The position numbers and the translations under genes are program-made. This document shows positions 5,598-5,783 of a stretch of DNA of 5,783 nt, in pieces. Position 1 is the stretch's first letter. The number at the start of each line of letters is the position of its first letter. The DNA comes from CAYSQW01 sp964433135 (lineage in GTDB: Bacteria; Acidobacteriota; Aminicenantia; Aminicenantales; Aminicenantaceae). Location: the NCBI GenBank assembly GCA_964433135.1, contig CAYSQW010000085.1, positions 1 to 5,783 on the forward strand. The letters are read 5' to 3'. The notes under the pieces are model-generated. The model did no database searches. It saw only the letters and a list, made by a program, of their open reading frames with translations, and was not told where the DNA came from.

Positions 5598-5783
5598 GAG
5601 AATTTCCTTGATTCTTTAAAGCAATATCAAGATACCGCGCATGCTCTCTACCCCGCGGTTGAAAATTATACAGGTCAAGATAGAGCTGCAAATTAGAGGC
5701 AACATGGAATCCATTTATTACCTGAGAACCGAACAAAAAGCTTTTTTTATTTTAAACATTTGCAAGTACACAGATTATGCCCA
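5590..5783 (-). pseudogene. C-terminal part of an AbiEi-like antitoxin, with in-frame stop (partial)
   Basis: The frame ending at TGA 5590-5592 reads NGFHVASNLQLYLDLYN, then FQPRGREHARYLDIAL. This matches the conserved C-terminal stretch of type IV AbiEi-family antitoxins (xVASxLQLYLDLxxxxxRGxEHAxxL), proteins that usually bind their own promoter through an N-terminal winged helix. Reading further upstream in the same frame gives KKSFLFGSQV, then a TAA at 5752-5754, then GIICVLANV to the window edge. The sense of the frame on both sides of the stop suggests a nonsense mutation within the gene. The rest lies outside the window. It immediately precedes and slightly overlaps the nucleotidyltransferase gene, the usual antitoxin-then-toxin order. 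Family recognition is from memory of the motif. Confidence 0.6.

Noticed and set aside
1..5783. CRISPR arrays, tRNA or rRNA genes, transposase genes and terminal inverted repeats at the cassette edges
   Set aside because: No regularly spaced repeats, no tRNA-like cloverleaf and no transposase-like frame were seen. No matching target-site duplication was found by eye around 2040-2063 and 4447-4490.

Overview
The window looks like an accessory, partly decayed stretch of a Gram-negative bacterial chromosome. Shine-Dalgarno sites are strong (GGAGG type), and four consecutive genes encode exported serine hydrolases with signal or lipoprotein-like leaders. Remnants of a class III nucleotide cyclase with a TPR-like tail, and of an AbiE-like pair, are also present. 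A Desulfobacterota-like (delta-proteobacterial) host is plausible from this gene mix, but that is an impression and not a proof. The left 4.4 kb is moderately GC-rich. The right end, from about 4.8 kb, is visibly AT-rich and reads like separately acquired DNA.

Layout. Positions 1-1858 (+) are a tightly coupled operon: the tail of an unidentified gene (stop overlaps the next start as ATGA), an exported esterase of the Fes/IroE-like class, then a lipoprotein-like alpha/beta hydrolase (TGATG overlap). Directly after the second hydrolase, 1862-2060 holds the N-terminal ~65 codons of a dead class III adenylate/guanylate cyclase (+). Positions 2064-4367 (-) hold a dienelactone-hydrolase-like alpha/beta hydrolase and a class C beta-lactamase-family serine hydrolase. 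The latter has a good promoter (4418-4446) whose -10 lies under a 14-bp dyad resembling a repressor operator. Positions 4482-4774 (+) hold the decayed C-terminal TPR-like tail typical of the same cyclase family. Positions 4804-5597 (-) hold a nucleotidyltransferase-fold (AbiEii-like) gene with a frameshifted 5' end. Positions 5590-5783 (-) hold the end of an AbiEi-like antitoxin gene carrying an in-frame stop.

How the parts fit. The two cyclase pieces lie on the same strand, in N-to-C order, on either side of the oppositely oriented two-hydrolase cassette. The simplest reading is that a cyclase gene, once the last gene of the left operon, lost its middle when the cassette arrived, and both stumps have since decayed. 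The tail stump shows a 10-bp tandem duplication, two apparent single-base losses and nonsense codons. The AbiE-like pair at the right edge also appears inactivated. The intact genes are therefore the four exported serine hydrolases. Their substrates cannot be read from the sequence.
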